Part shown: positions 35,690-44,102 of the stretch, one piece after another
How positions within the stretch are numbered: position 1 is the stretch's first letter
Layout: each line of letters starts with the position of its first letter
NCBI RefSeq assembly: GCF_947499845.1
Contig: NZ_CANMPM010000010.1
Location: forward strand, 62,001-126,000
DNA from: an uncultured Pseudokineococcus sp.
GTDB lineage: Bacteria > Actinomycetota > Actinomycetes > Actinomycetales > Quadrisphaeraceae
Direction: 5' to 3'
Length of the DNA: 64,000 bases
Program-made: the position numbers and the translations under genes
The notes under the pieces: model-generated
Databases searched by the model: none
Seen by the model: the letters and a program-made list of their open reading frames with translations, nothing else
What the model was told of the DNA's origin: nothing

Positions 35690-37045
35690 ATGACGGTGCA
35701 CGAGGAGCGCGAGGCGCCGCAGGTCCGGGTGGACCGCGCGAGCCGCGAGGCGGCCTCCACGGACTGGTCGGGCCACCGGCCCGCCGGCCTGCCCGACGCG
35801 GTGGTGCGGGCGCGCAGCACCGAGGACGTCGTCGCCGTCCTGCGGCGGGCGACGGCGGAGCGCACGCCGGTCGTGACGCGCGGCGCCGGCACGGGTCTCG
35901 CCGGCGCGGCGTCCGCGACGACCGGTGAGCTGGTCCTCGACGTCTCGGGCATGGACCGCGTGCTCGACCTCCGCGTCGACGACCAGGTCGCCGTCGTGCA
36001 GCCGGGCGTCCTCGTCGCCGACCTCGACGCCGCCGCGGCCGAGCACGGGCTGATGTACGCCCCCGACCCGGCGAGCGCCGCCCTCGCGAGCGTCGGCGGC
36101 AGCATCGCCACCAACGCCGGGGGCCTGCGCTGCGCCAAGTACGGCGCCACCCGGGAGGCCGTCCTCGGCCTGGAGGTGGTGCTCGCCGACGGGCGCGTGC
36201 TGCGCACGGGCCGCGCGACGACGAAGGGCGTCGCCGGCTACGACCTCACCGCCCTGCTCGTCGGCTCCGAGGGCACGCTCGGCGTCGTCGTCGAGGCGAC
36301 GCTGCGGCTTCGCCCGCGGCCCCGGCAGCAGGCGACGACGAGCGCCTTCTTCGCCGACGTCGCGGCCGCCGCCCGGGCCGCCGTCGCGGTGACCCGCGCG
36401 GGCGTCCAGCCCGCGGTGCTCGAGCTCGTCGACGCGGCGACGCTCGAGGCCGTCGACGCCGCCCGGGGCACCGACCTGCGCGCCCGCGGCGCCGCCCTGC
36501 TCCTCGCGCAGACCGACGGCGACGGTGCGGCCGCCGAGGCCGAGGCCGTGCTCGCCGCCGTCTCCGGTGAGGCGCTCGAGGCGGAGACGACGACCGACCC
36601 CTCTCGCGCCGCCGAGCTCATGACGGCGCGCCGCGAGGCCCTGCCGTCGTTGCAGCGGCTCGGCCAGGCCGTCATCGAGGACGTCGCGGTGCCGCGCTCC
36701 CGGCTCGCCGACGCCGTGACGGGGGTCGAGGAGGTCTCCCGCCGGACAGGCGTGCGCATCGCCGTCTTCGCGCACGCCGGCGACGGGAACCTCCACCCCG
36801 TGCTCGTCGTGCCCGAGGGCGAGGACGTCCTGTCCGGGGCGCCCTGGGACGCCGCCTGCCAGGTCTTCGCGCTGGCGCAGCGTCTCGGCGGCACGCTCAC
36901 GGGCGAGCACGGCGTCGGGCTGCTCAAGCGGGCCTGGCTGCGCGAGGAGCTCGGCGACGTGTCGATGGACGTCCACGCCGCCGTGAAGGCCGCCTTCGAC
37001 CCCCTCGGCATCCTCAACCCGGGCAAGGCCGTCGTCGACGGGTGA
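35690..37045 (+). CDS. FAD-linked oxidase, D-lactate dehydrogenase/glycolate oxidase (GlcD/Dld) type
   Basis: 451 residues. FAD-binding PCMH domain (about 30-210) with RGAGTGLAGAASATTGELVL, GGSIATNAGGLRCAKYG and GSEGTLGVVVEATLRL; FAD-oxidase C domain with AHAGDGNLHP, GEHGVGLLKR and the terminal DPLGILNPGK. Oxidises D-2-hydroxyacids such as D-lactate or glycolate. Next to murQ, which releases D-lactate, D-lactate is the natural substrate. I chose the ATG at 35690 (GAGGAG 8 bases upstream); the earlier in-frame ATG at 35639 falls within the operator. Stand-alone gene, no GlcE/GlcF. Confidence 0.9.
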   Translation: MTVHEEREAPQVRVDRASREAASTDWSGHRPAGLPDAVVRARSTEDVVAVLRRATAERTPVVTRGAGTGLAGAASATTGELVLDVSGMDRVLDLRVDDQVAVVQPGVLVADLDAAAAEHGLMYAPDPASAALASVGGSIATNAGGLRCAKYGATREAVLGLEVVLADGRVLRTGRATTKGVAGYDLTALLVGSEGTLGVVVEATLRLRPRPRQQATTSAFFADVAAAARAAVAVTRAGVQPAVLELVDAATLEAVDAARGTDLRARGAALLLAQTDGDGAAAEAEAVLAAVSGEALEAETTTDPSRAAELMTARREALPSLQRLGQAVIEDVAVPRSRLADAVTGVEEVSRRTGVRIAVFAHAGDGNLHPVLVVPEGEDVLSGAPWDAACQVFALAQRLGGTLTGEHGVGLLKRAWLREELGDVSMDVHAAVKAAFDPLGILNPGKAVVDG

Positions 37046-37062
37046 GGCGGCGGGCCGCCGCG

Positions 37063-37150
37063 CCGGTGACCTCCGTCCTGTCCGGTGACTTCTGTCCTGT
37101 CCGGTGACCTCCGTCTTGCCGGATAACCTTTGTCCTGCCCGGTGACCTCG
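37063..37150. repeat. Five degenerate 19-bp direct repeats
   Basis: Units of CCGGTGACCTCCGTCCTGT type start at 37063, 37082, 37101, 37119 and 37139, between the convergent FAD oxidase and the HNH endonuclease. They abut without spacers. Confidence 0.8.
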
Positions 37151-37202
37151 TCCGGAGCGGTGGACCTGCCGTGTCCACTCGGGTGGGTCGAGCGCTTCGG
37201 CC

Positions 37203-39371
37203 TCAGAAGGGCGGATCCCCGCCGCCCCAGGAGTCCGGTGGCGCCGGCTCGGCGCGGAGGCCGTCGGGGCGCGGGTCGCCGCCGTCCTCCTGCTGGCGCT
37301 CACCCTGCCGCCGCTCCTCCTGCCGGCGCTCACCTTCCTCGAGCTCCTCTCGGTCGCGGGCGACGCAGCTGCGGGCCCACCGCGCGTCGTCGGCGCCCGC
37401 GTCGTGCGCCGGGTAGGTCGCCTCGGTCGGACGGGCTGTCTCGCTCCCCGAGGACCCACCGGCAGCAGGAGCACCGGAGGCGGCAGGGATGGCGGGCGGC
37501 AGCAGCGGCTCGGCGCGCGTGGTGGCGGTCTGCCCCAGCGGGCTCGTCCAGCGGGTCGGGCCGCCGCCACCGGCAGGGCGCTGGACCCGCCAACCGAAGC
37601 GGTGCTTGGCCAGGTGGTGGCGTCGGCACAGCGGGTGGAGGTTGCACGGGCACGTGGGGCCGCCGGTCGCGTAGGGCTCCACGTGGTCGAGGTCGCAGCG
37701 CTCGGCCGGCACGCGGCAGCCGGGGAAGGCGCACCGGGTCCGCGTGGCACGCAGGTGCCGCTGCGTGGCCGCGCTCGGCGTGTACGGGCCGCCTCCGGCG
37801 GCGGCGACGGGGCAGGCCGGGCGAGGACGCGCCGGTGCGCCGCGACGACGCCCGGGAGGACCGGAGGTGGTCGGGGGAGTCGACGGCTCGGGGACGTCCG
37901 GCGGTGAGGTGTCGGGCGGGGGGTCGCTCGCGGCCGGCCCGCAGTCACGCGCGCCTCCGTCGCTCGGCCCGATGGACGCAGGTCCGCTCGGCGCAGGTCC
38001 GCCGCTGGCCGCGCCGGCGTCCGCGGGCGAGCCCTCCGCGAGGAGCCTCTGCAGTCCCGGCAGCGGCACCGTCGCCGTGGTCCGGCGGCCCGCCCCGCCG
38101 GAGACGCGCAGGAGGTGCCCGTCCAGGGCGACCAGACGCCCGGTGGCGGGGTCGGTGAAGGCCCGACGGAACGGGTGGTGGCGCAGGTGCTCGGCGAGGT
38201 GGGCGGCGGGGACGGGCCCGACGCCCGCCAGCTGCGCGGGCTCGTCGTCGAGGCCGAGCAGGCTCGTCATCGCGACGACCACCTGCGGCCCGTGGCAGCG
38301 ACCGCCGTGCGCGCCGGTGCGCTCGGCGGAGTGGTCGTCGGCGTCGTCGTCAGCGGCCGGCCGACCTCCCGCCGCGCCGGCGTCCTCGTCGGTCGCGCGC
38401 CCGGCGGTCGCACCGGGCTCCGCGACCCCCGCCGGCGGCCGCACGAGGACGTCGACGAGCGCGTCGAAGCGCCGCGCGTCCACGCCGCGACGGTCGGGCA
38501 GCGACGCCGGGTCGACGACGAGCGGGTCGACCCCGGCGGCCTGGGCGGCGTGCGGGTCGGTGCGCCCGTGAGGGCCGGAACGGTTCCGGGCGGCACCGGT
38601 GAGGGCGTCGAAGGCGCAGGCGAGGTCGAGGGCGGGACCGGTGGCGCGCAGCTCGGCCAGCCCGTCACCCAGGGGCAGCAGGCGGACGCCGCGGGCGCAG
38701 ACTCCCTCCCGGCTCCGGGCGGCCTGCTCGGCGGGCTCCACCACGGCGGCGAGGTGCCGGACCCGCGCGCGGAGCTCGGCCGTCGTCAGCCCGGCGAGCT
38801 CGGCGGGCTGCAGCAGCGCGTCGACCCGCCGCGCCGACGCCGCGGGCAGGTGCGCCGTCCCGTCGACGACCACCTTCGCGCGGGCCTCGTCCGTGGTCCC
38901 GGCCGCCAGCGCGGCGTAGGTGGCCGTGAGGTCGGTGGTGAGCGCCAGCGCCTGGTCGACGAGGTGGGCGGCGGCCGCCGTCGTCAGGCGCATCGCCAGG
39001 GCCACCTCGGCGACGGCGGCCTCCACGGGGTCGCCCGTGGCGTGCGCGCGCACGACCTGCGCCCGCGCCCGCTGACGAGCCCGGTGGCGGGCTCGGGCGG
39101 CCGCGGGCGACCCGGCGCGCGCGCCTCCGGTGGCCGTGAGCGCCGACGTGACCTCGGCTCCGCCGCTGAGCGGCCCGGCGAGCCCGTCGGGGGCGGAGAG
39201 GGCGTCGACGAGGTCCGCGACCGCCCGCAGGGTCCCGGCCCAGGACCGCGCTCGCTCCGCCTGCCCGACGACCATGCCGTCGACGAGGGCGCGGGCGCGG
39301 TCACGCGCCGGGTCGGTGGCGCCTGGCGGGCCGTCCTCCGAGGGGGCGCGCTCGCCGTCCGTGGCCTCCAC
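37203..39371 (-). CDS. 13E12-repeat family protein: DUF222 + HNH endonuclease
   Basis: 722 residues. The N-terminal two thirds is the helical DUF222 domain; a Pro/Gly-rich insert (about 445-520) precedes an HNH nuclease at about 545-600 with CAFPGC, CDLDHVEPYATGGPT (H563), CNLHPLCRRHHLAKH. The four cysteines suggest a bound zinc. Function is unknown, but mycobacterial members are DNA-damage induced. A perfect LexA box 21-36 bases upstream of the GTG shows the same wiring here. GTG with GAGGAGGGGG upstream. Length is larger than typical (400-550 aa) because of the linker. Confidence 0.9.
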   Translation of the reverse strand: MEATDGERAPSEDGPPGATDPARDRARALVDGMVVGQAERARSWAGTLRAVADLVDALSAPDGLAGPLSGGAEVTSALTATGGARAGSPAAARARHRARQRARAQVVRAHATGDPVEAAVAEVALAMRLTTAAAAHLVDQALALTTDLTATYAALAAGTTDEARAKVVVDGTAHLPAASARRVDALLQPAELAGLTTAELRARVRHLAAVVEPAEQAARSREGVCARGVRLLPLGDGLAELRATGPALDLACAFDALTGAARNRSGPHGRTDPHAAQAAGVDPLVVDPASLPDRRGVDARRFDALVDVLVRPPAGVAEPGATAGRATDEDAGAAGGRPAADDDADDHSAERTGAHGGRCHGPQVVVAMTSLLGLDDEPAQLAGVGPVPAAHLAEHLRHHPFRRAFTDPATGRLVALDGHLLRVSGGAGRRTTATVPLPGLQRLLAEGSPADAGAASGGPAPSGPASIGPSDGGARDCGPAASDPPPDTSPPDVPEPSTPPTTSGPPGRRRGAPARPRPACPVAAAGGGPYTPSAATQRHLRATRTRCAFPGCRVPAERCDLDHVEPYATGGPTCPCNLHPLCRRHHLAKHRFGWRVQRPAGGGGPTRWTSPLGQTATTRAEPLLPPAIPAASGAPAAGGSSGSETARPTEATYPAHDAGADDARWARSCVARDREELEEGERRQEERRQGERQQEDGGDPRPDGLRAEPAPPDSWGGGDPPF

Positions 39372-39391
39372 GGCACCCCCCTCCTCGACAG

Positions 39392-39407
39392 TCGAACACG
39401 TGTTCGA
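39392..39407 (-). promoter_or_regulatory. LexA (SOS) box
   Basis: TCGAACACGTGTTCGA, a perfect 16-bp palindrome identical to the actinobacterial SOS consensus TCGAAC-N4-GTTCGA. It lies between the -10 candidate TACCTT (minus, 39423-39418) and the GTG start of the HNH gene. Confidence 0.92.
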
Positions 39408-39503
39408 ACAACCACCAAGGTAGCGCGCCCCACCGACAGCGGCCCGTCGACGGCGGCCGCCTGTGGACGACCGGTCGACGGCGCCCGATGCCGTCGTCTG
39501 CGT

Positions 39504-39527
39504 CCGTCTCGACACGGCGCTAGACGG
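39504..39527. repeat. Palindrome with 12-base loop (degenerate copy of the dispersed hairpin)
   Basis: CCGTCT (39504-39509) pairs with AGACGG (39522-39527) around a 12-base loop; flanked by GTCGACGG and GAGAGACCTCGATCGACGG, like the copies at 33668 and 44035. Confidence 0.5.
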
Positions 39528-39644
39528 GGCGAGAGACCTCGATCGACGGCCAGGCCGCTGTGACCGCCGCAGTGGTCGACGACCCGCCGGTGCGCTCACC
39601 ACCGCACGGCGGCAGCGTGTGCCTTGATGTCCGAGCCGGACCCC

Positions 39645-39710
39645 CCGACGACCGGACCCCCCGACGACCGGACCCACCGACGACGGGAACCACCGACGAC
39701 CGGACCCACC
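39645..39710. repeat. 16-bp tandem repeat, four copies, upstream of the alpha-mannosidase
   Basis: CCGACGACCGGACCCA-type units start at 39645, 39661, 39677 and 39693. They lie 120-185 bp before the GTG of the mannosidase gene. Confidence 0.8.
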
Positions 39711-39828
39711 GGGGACCGGCCCCCACCCCGACCCGGCCCCGAGACCCGCCGACCACCGCCCCGCCGACCGCCCCACCGACCGCGACCACCGCCGACCGCG
39801 CCCACCGGCTGACCCGAGCGGAGACCCC

Positions 39829-42800
39829 GTGCACGACGACCGCGACCTCCTCCGCGCCCGGCTGGCGCGCACCCTCGAGCACCGCCTGCGTCCCGCCGTG
39901 CACCGCACGGTGGCGCCCCTGCACGTCGAGGCCTGGCACGTGGCCGACGAGGAGGGGCGCCCTGGCCGGGGGGAGCCCGTGGCCCCCGCCGCCGCCCTGC
40001 CCGGCCCGGCGCGCGCCGTCGACGCCCTCTACGAGCCGATGGCCGTGGGCGACGCGTGGGGCCCGGCGTGGGGCACCACCTGGCTCCACCTCACCGGTGA
40101 CGTGCCCCCCGAGGCGGCCGGGCGCCGGGTCGAGCTCGTCGTCGACCTCGGCTGGCGGGGCGCGACGCCGGGCTTCCAGGCCGAGGGCCTCGCCTACCGC
40201 CCCGACGGGACGCCCGTGAAGGGCCTCAACCCCCGCAACGGCTGGGTGCCCGTGGCCGACCCCGCCGCGGGCGGCGAGCGCGTCGACCTCTTCGTCGAGG
40301 CCGCGGCCAACCCCCTCGTGCTGCCCGACGAGGGCGACCGCTTCGGCCCGACCGCGCTGGGCGACCGGTCCACCGCGCCCTTCGCCCCGCTGTACCGGCT
40401 CGACCGCGCCGACGTCGCCGTCCTCGAGACCGACGTCCACGAGCTCGTCGCGGACCTCGAGGTCCTGGGCGGCCTCCTCGCCGAGCTGGCCGACGGCGAC
40501 CCGCGCGGCTGGCAGGTGGCGCGCGCGCTGGAGCGCGCCCTCGACGCCCTCGACCTGCAGGACGTCGCCGGCTCGGCCGCCGCGGCCCGCGCGGAGCTGA
40601 CGCAGGTGCTCGTTGCGCCGGCGACGGCCAGCGCGCACCGCGTCACCGCCGTCGGGCACGCGCACATCGACTCGGCGTGGCTCTGGCCGCTGCGGGAGAC
40701 GGTGCGCAAGGTCGCGCGGACGGCGTCGAACGTCGTCGACCTCATGGACGCGCCCGAGGGACGCGACCTCGTCCACGCCATGAGCTCCGCGCAGCAGTAC
40801 GCGTGGCTCGAGGAGCACCGCCCCGAGGTCTTCGCCCGCGTCGCGGAGAAGGTGCGCGACGGGCGCTTCGTGCCGGTCGGCGGCATGTGGGTCGAGTCCG
40901 ACACGAACATGCCGGGCTCGGAGGCCATGGCGCGCCAGCTCGTCCACGGCAAGCGGTACTTCCTCGAGCGCTTCGGCGTCGACTCGCAGGAGGTCTGGCT
41001 GCCGGACTCCTTCGGCTACTCGGCGGCGCTGCCCCAGCTCGTGCGCCTCTCGGGCTCCCGGTGGTTCCTCACGCAGAAGATCAGCTGGAACACGACGGAC
41101 GTCTTCCCGCACCACACCTTCTGGTGGGAGGGCCTCGACGGCACCCGCGTCCTCACCCACTTCCCGCCCGTCGACACGTACAACGCCGAGCTGACGGGCG
41201 CGGAGCTCGCCCACGCCCAGCGCAACCACCGCGACACGGCCTGGTCGAACCGGTCCCTCGTGCCGTTCGGGTACGGCGACGGCGGCGGCGGCCCCACCCG
41301 CGAGATGCTCCAGCGAGCGCGGCGCACCGCCGACCTCGAGGGCTCGCCCCGCGTCGCCGTCGAGGCGCCGTCGGCCTTCTTCGCCGCGGTCGAGGACGAG
41401 GACGCCGACGGACCCGTGTGGGTGGGCGAGCTGTACCTCGAGATGCACCGGGGCACCTACACCTCGCAGGCGGCCACCAAGCGGGGCAACCGCCGCAGCG
41501 AGCACCTCCTGCGGGAGGCCGAGCTGTGGTCGACGGCGGCCGCGCTCGCCGACGAGACCTTCGCCTACCCCCACGACGACCTCGACCGGCTGTGGAGGAC
41601 GGTGCTCCTGCACCAGTTTCACGACATCCTCCCCGGCTCGTCCATCGCCTGGGTGCACCGCGAGGCGCGCGCGACCTACGCCCGCGTCGCCGAGGAGCTC
41701 GAGGGCCTCGTCGCGTCCGCCCTGGACGCGCTCCCGGGTGACGGGAGCGACGGCGACGTCGTCCTCAACGCCGCCCCGCACGCCCGTCGCGGCGTCCCCG
41801 CGCTGGGCGCCGGCGTCCCCGACGACGGCGCGGCGCCCGCGCGGGCCGAGCGGGACGGCGACGGGTGGGTGCTCGACAACGGCCTGGTCCGCGCCGTCGT
41901 GGACGCCCGCGGGCTGCTCACCTCCGTGCGCGACCTCGCTGCCGACCGCGAGGTCCTCGCCCCGGGGGGCGCGGGCGCGCTGCTCCAGCTGCACCCCGAC
42001 GCCCCGAACGCCTGGGACTCCTGGGACCTCGACGCCTCCTACCGCCACCGCGTGAGCGACCTCGTCGGCGCCGACGCCGTCGAGCTGCTGCCGGACGCCG
42101 GCGACGGCGCCGCCGGCGTGCGGGTGCGCCGCTCCTTCGGCGCCTCGACCGCGGTGCAGGACCTCGTGCTCGTCCCCGGCGCGGCCCGCGTCGACGTCCG
42201 CTGCGAGGTGGGGTGGGCCGAGCGCGAGAAGGTCCTCAAGCTCGCCTTCCCGCTCGACGTGCACACCGACTCGGCCGCCTTCGAGACGCAGTTCGGCCAC
42301 CTGCGGCGCGCCACCCACGTCAACACGACGTGGGACGCCGCCCGCTTCGAGGTCTGCGCCCACCGGTTCGTCCACGTCGGCGAGCCGGGCTACGGCGTCG
42401 CCGTCGTCAACGACGCCACCTACGGGCACGACGTCACCCGGCACCCCCGCGAGGGCGGCGGCACGACGTCGACCGTCCGCCTGTCGCTCCTGCGCGCGCC
42501 GCGCTTCCCGGACCCCGACACCGACCAGGGGACCCACGTGCTGCGCGCGTCCCTCGTCGTCGGCGCCGGGACGGCCGACGCCGTCCGGGAGGGCTACGCC
42601 CTCAACCTGCCGGAGCGGCGCGTCGCCGGGGGCTGCGCCGTCGCCCCGGTCGTCCGCCTGGAGGACGAGAGCGCCCCGGGCGCCGTCGTCGTCGAGGCGG
42701 TCAAGCTCGCCGACGACCGGTCCGGTGACGTCGTCGTCCGGCTCTACGAGGCGCTCGGCGGCCGCGCCCGCGCCCGCCTCCTCCCGTCCTTCCCCGTCGC

Positions 42801-42954
42801 GGGCGTCGACGAGGTCGACCTGCTCGAGCGCCCCGCGCCCGACGACGTCCGCGGCGCGCTGGCGAGCGGCGACCCCGACGAGGGGGGCGGCGCGGCGCTG
42901 CGGCTGCGGCCGTTCCAGGTGGTGACCCTGCGCCTGACCCGCCGCACGACCTGA
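39829..42954 (+). CDS. Alpha-mannosidase, GH38
   Basis: Retaining exo-alpha-mannosidase, 1041 residues, cytosolic (no signal). GH38 metal and catalytic motifs: GHAHIDSAWLWPLRETVRK with His277, His279 and Asp281; nucleophile D393 in WLPDSFGYSAALPQ; QKISWNTTDVFPHHTFWWEG; and HDILPGSSIAWVHRE. The C-terminal beta domains are complete. The GTG at 39829 was selected since the frame begins there. Upstream repeats hold no clear promoter. The following AKR gene could process the released sugar. No mannan transporter is adjacent. Confidence 0.93.
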   Translation: MHDDRDLLRARLARTLEHRLRPAVHRTVAPLHVEAWHVADEEGRPGRGEPVAPAAALPGPARAVDALYEPMAVGDAWGPAWGTTWLHLTGDVPPEAAGRRVELVVDLGWRGATPGFQAEGLAYRPDGTPVKGLNPRNGWVPVADPAAGGERVDLFVEAAANPLVLPDEGDRFGPTALGDRSTAPFAPLYRLDRADVAVLETDVHELVADLEVLGGLLAELADGDPRGWQVARALERALDALDLQDVAGSAAAARAELTQVLVAPATASAHRVTAVGHAHIDSAWLWPLRETVRKVARTASNVVDLMDAPEGRDLVHAMSSAQQYAWLEEHRPEVFARVAEKVRDGRFVPVGGMWVESDTNMPGSEAMARQLVHGKRYFLERFGVDSQEVWLPDSFGYSAALPQLVRLSGSRWFLTQKISWNTTDVFPHHTFWWEGLDGTRVLTHFPPVDTYNAELTGAELAHAQRNHRDTAWSNRSLVPFGYGDGGGGPTREMLQRARRTADLEGSPRVAVEAPSAFFAAVEDEDADGPVWVGELYLEMHRGTYTSQAATKRGNRRSEHLLREAELWSTAAALADETFAYPHDDLDRLWRTVLLHQFHDILPGSSIAWVHREARATYARVAEELEGLVASALDALPGDGSDGDVVLNAAPHARRGVPALGAGVPDDGAAPARAERDGDGWVLDNGLVRAVVDARGLLTSVRDLAADREVLAPGGAGALLQLHPDAPNAWDSWDLDASYRHRVSDLVGADAVELLPDAGDGAAGVRVRRSFGASTAVQDLVLVPGAARVDVRCEVGWAEREKVLKLAFPLDVHTDSAAFETQFGHLRRATHVNTTWDAARFEVCAHRFVHVGEPGYGVAVVNDATYGHDVTRHPREGGGTTSTVRLSLLRAPRFPDPDTDQGTHVLRASLVVGAGTADAVREGYALNLPERRVAGGCAVAPVVRLEDESAPGAVVVEAVKLADDRSGDVVVRLYEALGGRARARLLPSFPVAGVDEVDLLERPAPDDVRGALASGDPDEGGGAALRLRPFQVVTLRLTRRTT

Positions 42955-42983
42955 CCCGCCGCACGAATTGACCCGCCGCACGA
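42935..42983 (+). repeat. Three 17-bp direct repeats across the mannosidase stop codon
   Basis: TGACCCGCCGCACGA at 42935, 42952 and 42969. The second copy supplies the TGA stop of the GH38 gene. Confidence 0.8.
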
Positions 42984-43034
42984 CCCGCCCAGCCCGACCA
43001 CCCGACCGACCGACCCGACGGATGCGGAGCCCCT

Positions 43035-44000
43035 GTGCCGACCACCACCACCGACCCCCTCGCGACCCGCCCGCTGGGCCGCACGGGCCTGACCACCACC
43101 GCCCTGGCCCTCGGGACGAGCTCGCTCGGCGGGACGACGATCCCGCCCGCGCACGACGTCCCGGAGGAGGAGGCGCTCGCGACGGTCGAGGAGGTGCTCC
43201 GCCGCGGCATCACCCACCTCGACACCTCGAACCAGTACGGCGACGGCGAGAGCGAGCGGCGCCTCAGCCTCGGGCTGCGGCGCGCGGGCGGTCTGCCCGA
43301 CGGCGTCCTGCTCGCGACGAAGGTCGACCCGCTGCCCGGCGGCGACGACTTCTCCGGCGCCCGGGTGCGCCGCTCGGTGCAGGAGAGCCTCGAGCGCCTC
43401 GGGCAGGAGCGCTTCGACCTCGTGCACCTCCACGACCCCGAGCGGATCTCCTTCGAGGACGCCACGGCCCCCGGCGGCCCCGTCGAGGCGCTCGTCGCCC
43501 TGCGCGAGGAGGGGCTCGTCGGCCACCTCGGCGTCGCCGGCGGGCCCGTGGACCTGCTGCGCCGCTACGTCGCCACGGGCGTCTTCGAGGTCGTCCTCAC
43601 CCACAACCGGCTCACCCTCGTCGACTCCTCCGCGGAGCCGCTCGTCGCGGACGCCGCGGCCGCGGGCGTCGCCGTCGTCAACGCGGCGCCGTACGGCGGC
43701 GGGATGCTCGTGCGCGGCCCTGACGAGGTCCCCACCTACTGCTACCGGCCCGCGGGTGAGGACGTCCTCGCCCGCGTGCGCGAGATGCAGCGGGTCTGCG
43801 AGGAGGCCGGCGTCCCCCTCGCCGCCGCCGCCCTCCAGTTCTCGCTGCGCGACGAGCGCGTCGCCTCGACCGTCGTGGGCATGTCCGCGCCCGGACGCGT
43901 GGCGCGCACGCTCGAGCTGGCGCGCCACCCGGTCGACGACGCGACGTGGGCGCGCCTGCAGGAGCTCGCCGCACCGGGTCGCGCCGGCGTCGGGCTCTGA
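43035..44000 (+). CDS. Aldo/keto reductase, aldose 1-dehydrogenase-like
   Basis: 321 residues, TIM barrel. LGRTGLTTTALALGTSSLGG, HLDTSNQYGDGESERRLSLG (Asp, Tyr), ATKVDPL (Lys) and DLVHLHDPE (His) give the AKR catalytic tetrad. Similar to D-threo-aldose/L-fucose 1-dehydrogenases. GTG at 43035, 80 bp after the GH38 gene on the same strand, so probably in one operon and oxidising a released sugar. Ends before a strong hairpin. Confidence 0.88.
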   Translation: MPTTTTDPLATRPLGRTGLTTTALALGTSSLGGTTIPPAHDVPEEEALATVEEVLRRGITHLDTSNQYGDGESERRLSLGLRRAGGLPDGVLLATKVDPLPGGDDFSGARVRRSVQESLERLGQERFDLVHLHDPERISFEDATAPGGPVEALVALREEGLVGHLGVAGGPVDLLRRYVATGVFEVVLTHNRLTLVDSSAEPLVADAAAAGVAVVNAAPYGGGMLVRGPDEVPTYCYRPAGEDVLARVREMQRVCEEAGVPLAAAALQFSLRDERVASTVVGMSAPGRVARTLELARHPVDDATWARLQELAAPGRAGVGL

Positions 44001-44034
44001 GCCGGGGCGGCCGCGTCGACCGCTCGATCACCGC

Positions 44035-44074
44035 CTCTGCCGCCGTCTGGGACGAGCCCTAGACGGCGGCAGAG
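44035..44074. terminator. Bidirectional hairpin terminator with 12-base loop
   Basis: Perfect 14-bp arms 44035-44048 and 44061-44074, loop 44049-44060. Lies between the convergent AKR gene and the TctA remnant. Shares arm sequence (CCGCCGTCT/AGACGGCGG) and flanking GTCGA with the hairpin at 33668-33725. Confidence 0.8.
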
Positions 44075-44102
44075 ACCGGTCGAGACCCCCGGTGGCCGAG
44101 CC

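Larger units (their letters stand above)
39372..39828. other. 457-bp divergent intergenic region (HNH gene / alpha-mannosidase)
   Basis: From left: LexA box, -10 TACCTT for the HNH gene, a small hairpin with a 12-base loop (39504-39527), and a 16-bp tandem repeat (39645-39710). No extra gene is visible. Confidence 0.6.

Noticed and set aside
35639-35692. ATG at 35639 as start of the FAD oxidase
   Set aside because: It falls inside the GntR palindrome and lacks a ribosome site, whereas ATG 35690 has GAGGAG at good distance.
37063-37150. Repeats as insertion-sequence ends
   Set aside because: No transposase, no terminal inversion and no target duplication could be seen.
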